From Clostridiales bacterium (GTDB lineage: Bacteria; Bacillota; Clostridia; Oscillospirales; Oscillospiraceae), in contig JAJBTD010000037.1 in NCBI GenBank assembly GCA_020861055.1, positions 1 through 15,580 of the forward strand: a DNA stretch of 15,580 nt. The letters are read 5' to 3'. This document shows positions 14,701 through 15,580 of this stretch, in pieces. The position numbers and the translations under genes are program-made. The number at the start of each line of letters is the position of its first letter. Position 1 is the first letter of the stretch. Under the pieces are notes generated by a model, which worked only from the letters and a program-made list of their open reading frames with translations, ran no database searches and was not told where the DNA came from.

Positions 14701-15290
14701 GTCTCATCGTCGGCCACGCCGGCGCTGACCATGACGCTGGGAGAGACCTCGCCGATGAGGGCGTCCATCAGGCTGTCATACTTGGTGCCGAACATATAGG
14801 ATGCGTGGAACCGGAAGCCGGGGTTGTTGGCGTAGAAGTCCACCATGGTGGGGTTGACCTCAATGCCCGCCTCCTCCAGAGCCGCCTGGAGGGTGGTGAT
14901 GGTGGCGGTGCCGCCCTCGGTGGTGGAGGAGCCGATGGTCCCGCCGTAGACCGGGTCATAGGAGCCGTAGCCCAGCAGGGTCACCTTGGCGCTGCTGGAG
15001 ATGGGCAGGGCGTTTGACTCGTTCTTGAGCAGGACGGAGCCCTCTGCGGAGATCTCCGCCAGCAGCTCCTCCTTGGCCTCCAGCATCTCCTCCAGAGAGG
15101 AATAGCTGGACTCGTAGTAGTAGGTTTTTTCGTCCGAGTCGCTGGTCAGGGTCAGGCTGGTGGTGCCCAGCTGCCCGTCCAGCCAGGTGGCGTAGGTCGT
15201 CCCGATCGACGTGACCCCGATCAGCACGGCCAGCAGTGTCACGCAGATACCGGACAACACCCGCCATAGCTTGGTGTGTCTCTTTTTCAT
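11739..15290 (-). CDS. GH3 family glycoside hydrolase, reversed domain order, membrane-embedded
   Basis: A 1183-residue family 3 glycoside hydrolase, probably a beta-glycosidase facing outward. Order seen: N-terminal membrane segment (about 9-31); the alpha/beta domain that is normally C-terminal (about 75-425, starting SAEGSVLLKNESNALP and ending FGYGLSYTTF); a fibronectin-III-like domain (about 430-535); a linker of about 140 residues; then the catalytic barrel that is normally N-terminal (about 680-985). The barrel has NDGPAGF (721-727), KHFAFNHQE (846-854) and the expected nucleophile Asp925 in SVVTDM. The acid/base may be Glu221 or Glu224 in RAASEAAEY. Reversed GH3 order is known from Ruminococcus albus and Butyrivibrio fibrisolvens enzymes. 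The last 170 residues (about 1014-1173) form about five to six membrane segments, unusual for GH3. The start has AAGGAGGAA upstream. It is first in an operon with the esterase. Confidence 0.92.
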   Translation of the reverse strand: MKKRHTKLWRVLSGICVTLLAVLIGVTSIGTTYATWLDGQLGTTSLTLTSDSDEKTYYYESSYSSLEEMLEAKEELLAEISAEGSVLLKNESNALPISSSAKVTLLGYGSYDPVYGGTIGSSTTEGGTATITTLQAALEEAGIEVNPTMVDFYANNPGFRFHASYMFGTKYDSLMDALIGEVSPSVMVSAGVADDETTLSDAAIGEYSDAAIVVITRAASEAAEYNINSATTDDGDSYDSPLDLSTYEKQVIDLAVNSFDTVIVLINSDSAMGIDYLKQTEGVDAVLWVGLPGAYGFEGVVDVLTGESNPSGHLVDTYAVHPASAPANANMGLYTWANASTNGGSEMTSSDYGKADWYVVENEGIYVGYKYYETRYADAVAGDAEALNNANATEYVKTYSDYDATADWDYNNQVSYSFGYGLSYTTFTQTLDSLTIDAENGTGTAVVTVTNTGDVAGKSAVELYVQCPYTKGGTEKSAVQLVDFGKTDILEPGSSTTVELSFTLEIFASYNTTSEQWELDAGNYYFAVGNGAHEALNSILLSQGVSEDQLSISTDSENASIEAVQVTDLGDASAYLSTVNENVENRFEQADYSTYDESFQYISRADWSQGWETVGTEDGTGEGAVSYTEEMEYGLFAELYTITANDKTDDMTYDWDVDTGLTIMDFIGVALDATITKDGVTYTYDDLVNTMSLYEACYMLENEYQNLDSVASIEMGEVVTNDGPAGFAYDQVPGFAYNWQVYETDEPTYVSEDDENAETSMAVYNTEPVVASTWNKELVAAEGEMMGEDSLWADENLIIGPGSNLHRSPFNSRNHEYYSEDSVLTSLMTASLCEGCYTKGLMTQVKHFAFNHQEINRAGTATFFNEQAGRENELRCYQYTFENNLTQSTMTAFNRVGVEYAGACEGLLIGVLRDEWGFEGSVVTDMVNGAMYMNWRDSFACGLSGTLGTNAYESTSLGASTSDANQALIATDAYLQQQIHDAVKYTVYQVANSNYMNGMDSTSRWENVTQWWKAAMYGGIAVFAVLTVAFLALYVLDLVKETNGEKKRTLGFWMTAVSTVLLIVAAVLYPNTAFSADYAPLTSVEILLVVSAILGVVTLAATFVTSSRYLDIMSVVLTGLATLSLAFSFYPMVTPIAYVISGLNTYEEISAWVNAAIVMAVAVLVCLVSLFCKLTSRKDVAAS

Positions 15291-15300
15291 AAAAAATTCC

Positions 15301-15336
15301 TCCTTGCTTATGCCTTCTATGGCAATTTCGCAAGGA
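15301..15336 (-). promoter_or_regulatory. Inverted repeat spanning the GH3 transcription start and ribosome binding site
   Basis: TCCTTGC (15301-15307) and GCAAGGA (15330-15336) are perfect complements, with an inner TGCC/GGCA pair between them. The 3' arm in the mRNA overlaps the AAGGAGGAA ribosome binding site. Because the expected start of transcription falls inside the 5' arm, it may act as a DNA operator rather than an mRNA hairpin. Confidence 0.4.
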
Positions 15337-15337
15337 T

Positions 15338-15404
15338 ATTATAACAGGTTCCTTTTTGTTTGACTGTTTTCTGGCAAACTCTGTATTCTGGTGGCAAAAC
15401 CTGT
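15338..15404 (-). promoter_or_regulatory. Promoter and repeat-bearing control region of the GH3-esterase operon
   Basis: On the - strand TATAAT (15343-15338) is a perfect -10, about 48 bases before the start codon, with no good -35 at 17 bases. Upstream, TTTGCC occurs twice exactly 20 bases apart (15398-15393 and 15378-15373), each followed by a similar AGAA-ACAG. An inverted pair ACAGGTT / AACCTGT (15344-15350, 15398-15404) brackets the region. This suggests binding of a regulator, perhaps one responding to sugar. The repeats are seen; their role is inferred. Confidence 0.5.
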
Positions 15405-15436
15405 CAGTTCACCTCCACGCCCCCTCCCCTGCTCCC

Positions 15437-15480
15437 AAAAAAGTGGCAGCCGTCCGGCCTCATGGGCCGTCACGGCTGCC
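15437..15480 (-). terminator. Intrinsic terminator of the right-edge - strand gene
   Basis: GGCAGCCGT (15445-15453) pairs perfectly with ACGGCTGCC (15472-15480), with an inner GGCC pairing, and on the - strand ACTTTTTT follows. The stem begins inside the last codons of the gene and includes its stop codon. Confidence 0.88.
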
Positions 15481-15580
15481 GCTCTTCTCCGGGCGCTTCC
15501 AACAGGATATTCAGATAAAACATCTCTCCCTCCTGCCGGCCCACCAGCTTGCCGCCATAGTGCCGCGCCTCGTACACTGT
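15470..15580 (-). CDS. C-terminal 36 residues of an unidentified protein, possibly a GHKL-type sensor kinase
   Basis: The - strand is open from the window edge to a TGA at 15472-15470, immediately in a strong terminator, so this is very probably the end of a gene that starts beyond the window. The visible residues include ARHYGGKLVGRQEGEMFYL and end NILLEAPGEERQP. A pattern of YGG followed by a short hairpin-like stretch, an aromatic Phe-Tyr and a hydrophobic strand is typical of the C-terminus of GHKL histidine kinase ATPase domains. The fragment is too short to be firm. If it is a kinase, its upstream partner might regulate the GH3-esterase operon next to it. Confidence 0.5.
   Translation of the reverse strand, partial: TVYEARHYGGKLVGRQEGEMFYLNILLEAPGEERQP

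Noticed and set aside
12351..15017. An 888-codon open frame on the + strand
   Set aside because: It is antisense to the GH3 gene, is Gly/Val/His-rich low-complexity, and arises because GC-rich codon choice removes stops on the opposite strand. The GH3 frame has clear catalytic motifs.

Overview
The window reads like chromosomal DNA from a GC-rich anaerobic member of the Clostridia, perhaps an Oscillospiraceae-type gut commensal. This rests on strong AGGAGG-type ribosome binding sites, lipoprotein signal peptides with short lipoboxes, GC-rich third codon positions, and family variants typical of that group (a domain-swapped GH3 enzyme and a PstS-like protein with a rearranged half order). The taxonomy is inference. 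I see no rRNA, tRNA, CRISPR array, insertion sequence, phage gene or origin.

Left edge (1-1065): the 3' part of an unrecognised + strand multispanning membrane protein, ending in a hairpin terminator and facing the next block.

Phosphate block (1066-7090, all on the - strand). Read in transcription order it has a Pho-box-like promoter (about 7090-7036), a PstS-like phosphate-binding lipoprotein with its two halves swapped (6963-6067), and a Na+/Pi symporter with a C-terminal PhoU-like domain (6065-4374) whose start codon lies one base after the preceding stop, followed by a terminator at about 4300. A second promoter with almost the same box layout (4191-4148) then drives a secreted PhoA-type alkaline phosphatase lipoprotein (4018-2354). 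A YibE/F-family membrane protein (2220-1066) follows, behind a possible attenuator. Together these look like a phosphate-starvation module: the phosphatase frees Pi outside the membrane, the binding lipoprotein may capture it, and the symporter imports it. No pstCAB ABC transporter genes are present in the window.

Central + strand operon (about 7331-10562): a GltS/ESS-like secondary transporter, an M20 metallopeptidase of the glutamate carboxypeptidase type, and a beta-carbonic anhydrase. A likely reading is uptake and hydrolysis of an acyl- or peptidyl-glutamate-like compound, but the substrate cannot be read from sequence. The operon ends in a strong terminator, followed by two more hairpins before the convergent neighbour.

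Right block (10714-15290, - strand): a 1183-residue GH3 glycoside hydrolase with its two catalytic domains in reversed order, an N-terminal membrane anchor and a C-terminal polytopic membrane segment, followed 14 bases later by a membrane-anchored alpha/beta-hydrolase esterase. This looks like a two-gene cell-surface glycan degradation unit. Its promoter region carries direct and inverted repeats that could be operators. At the right edge, the last 36 codons of another - strand gene, perhaps a GHKL-type sensor kinase, end in a terminator.

The observations most worth following are the coupled pair of permuted PstS-like lipoprotein and Na+/Pi symporter, the shared two-promoter Pho operator, and the membrane-embedded domain-swapped GH3 enzyme.
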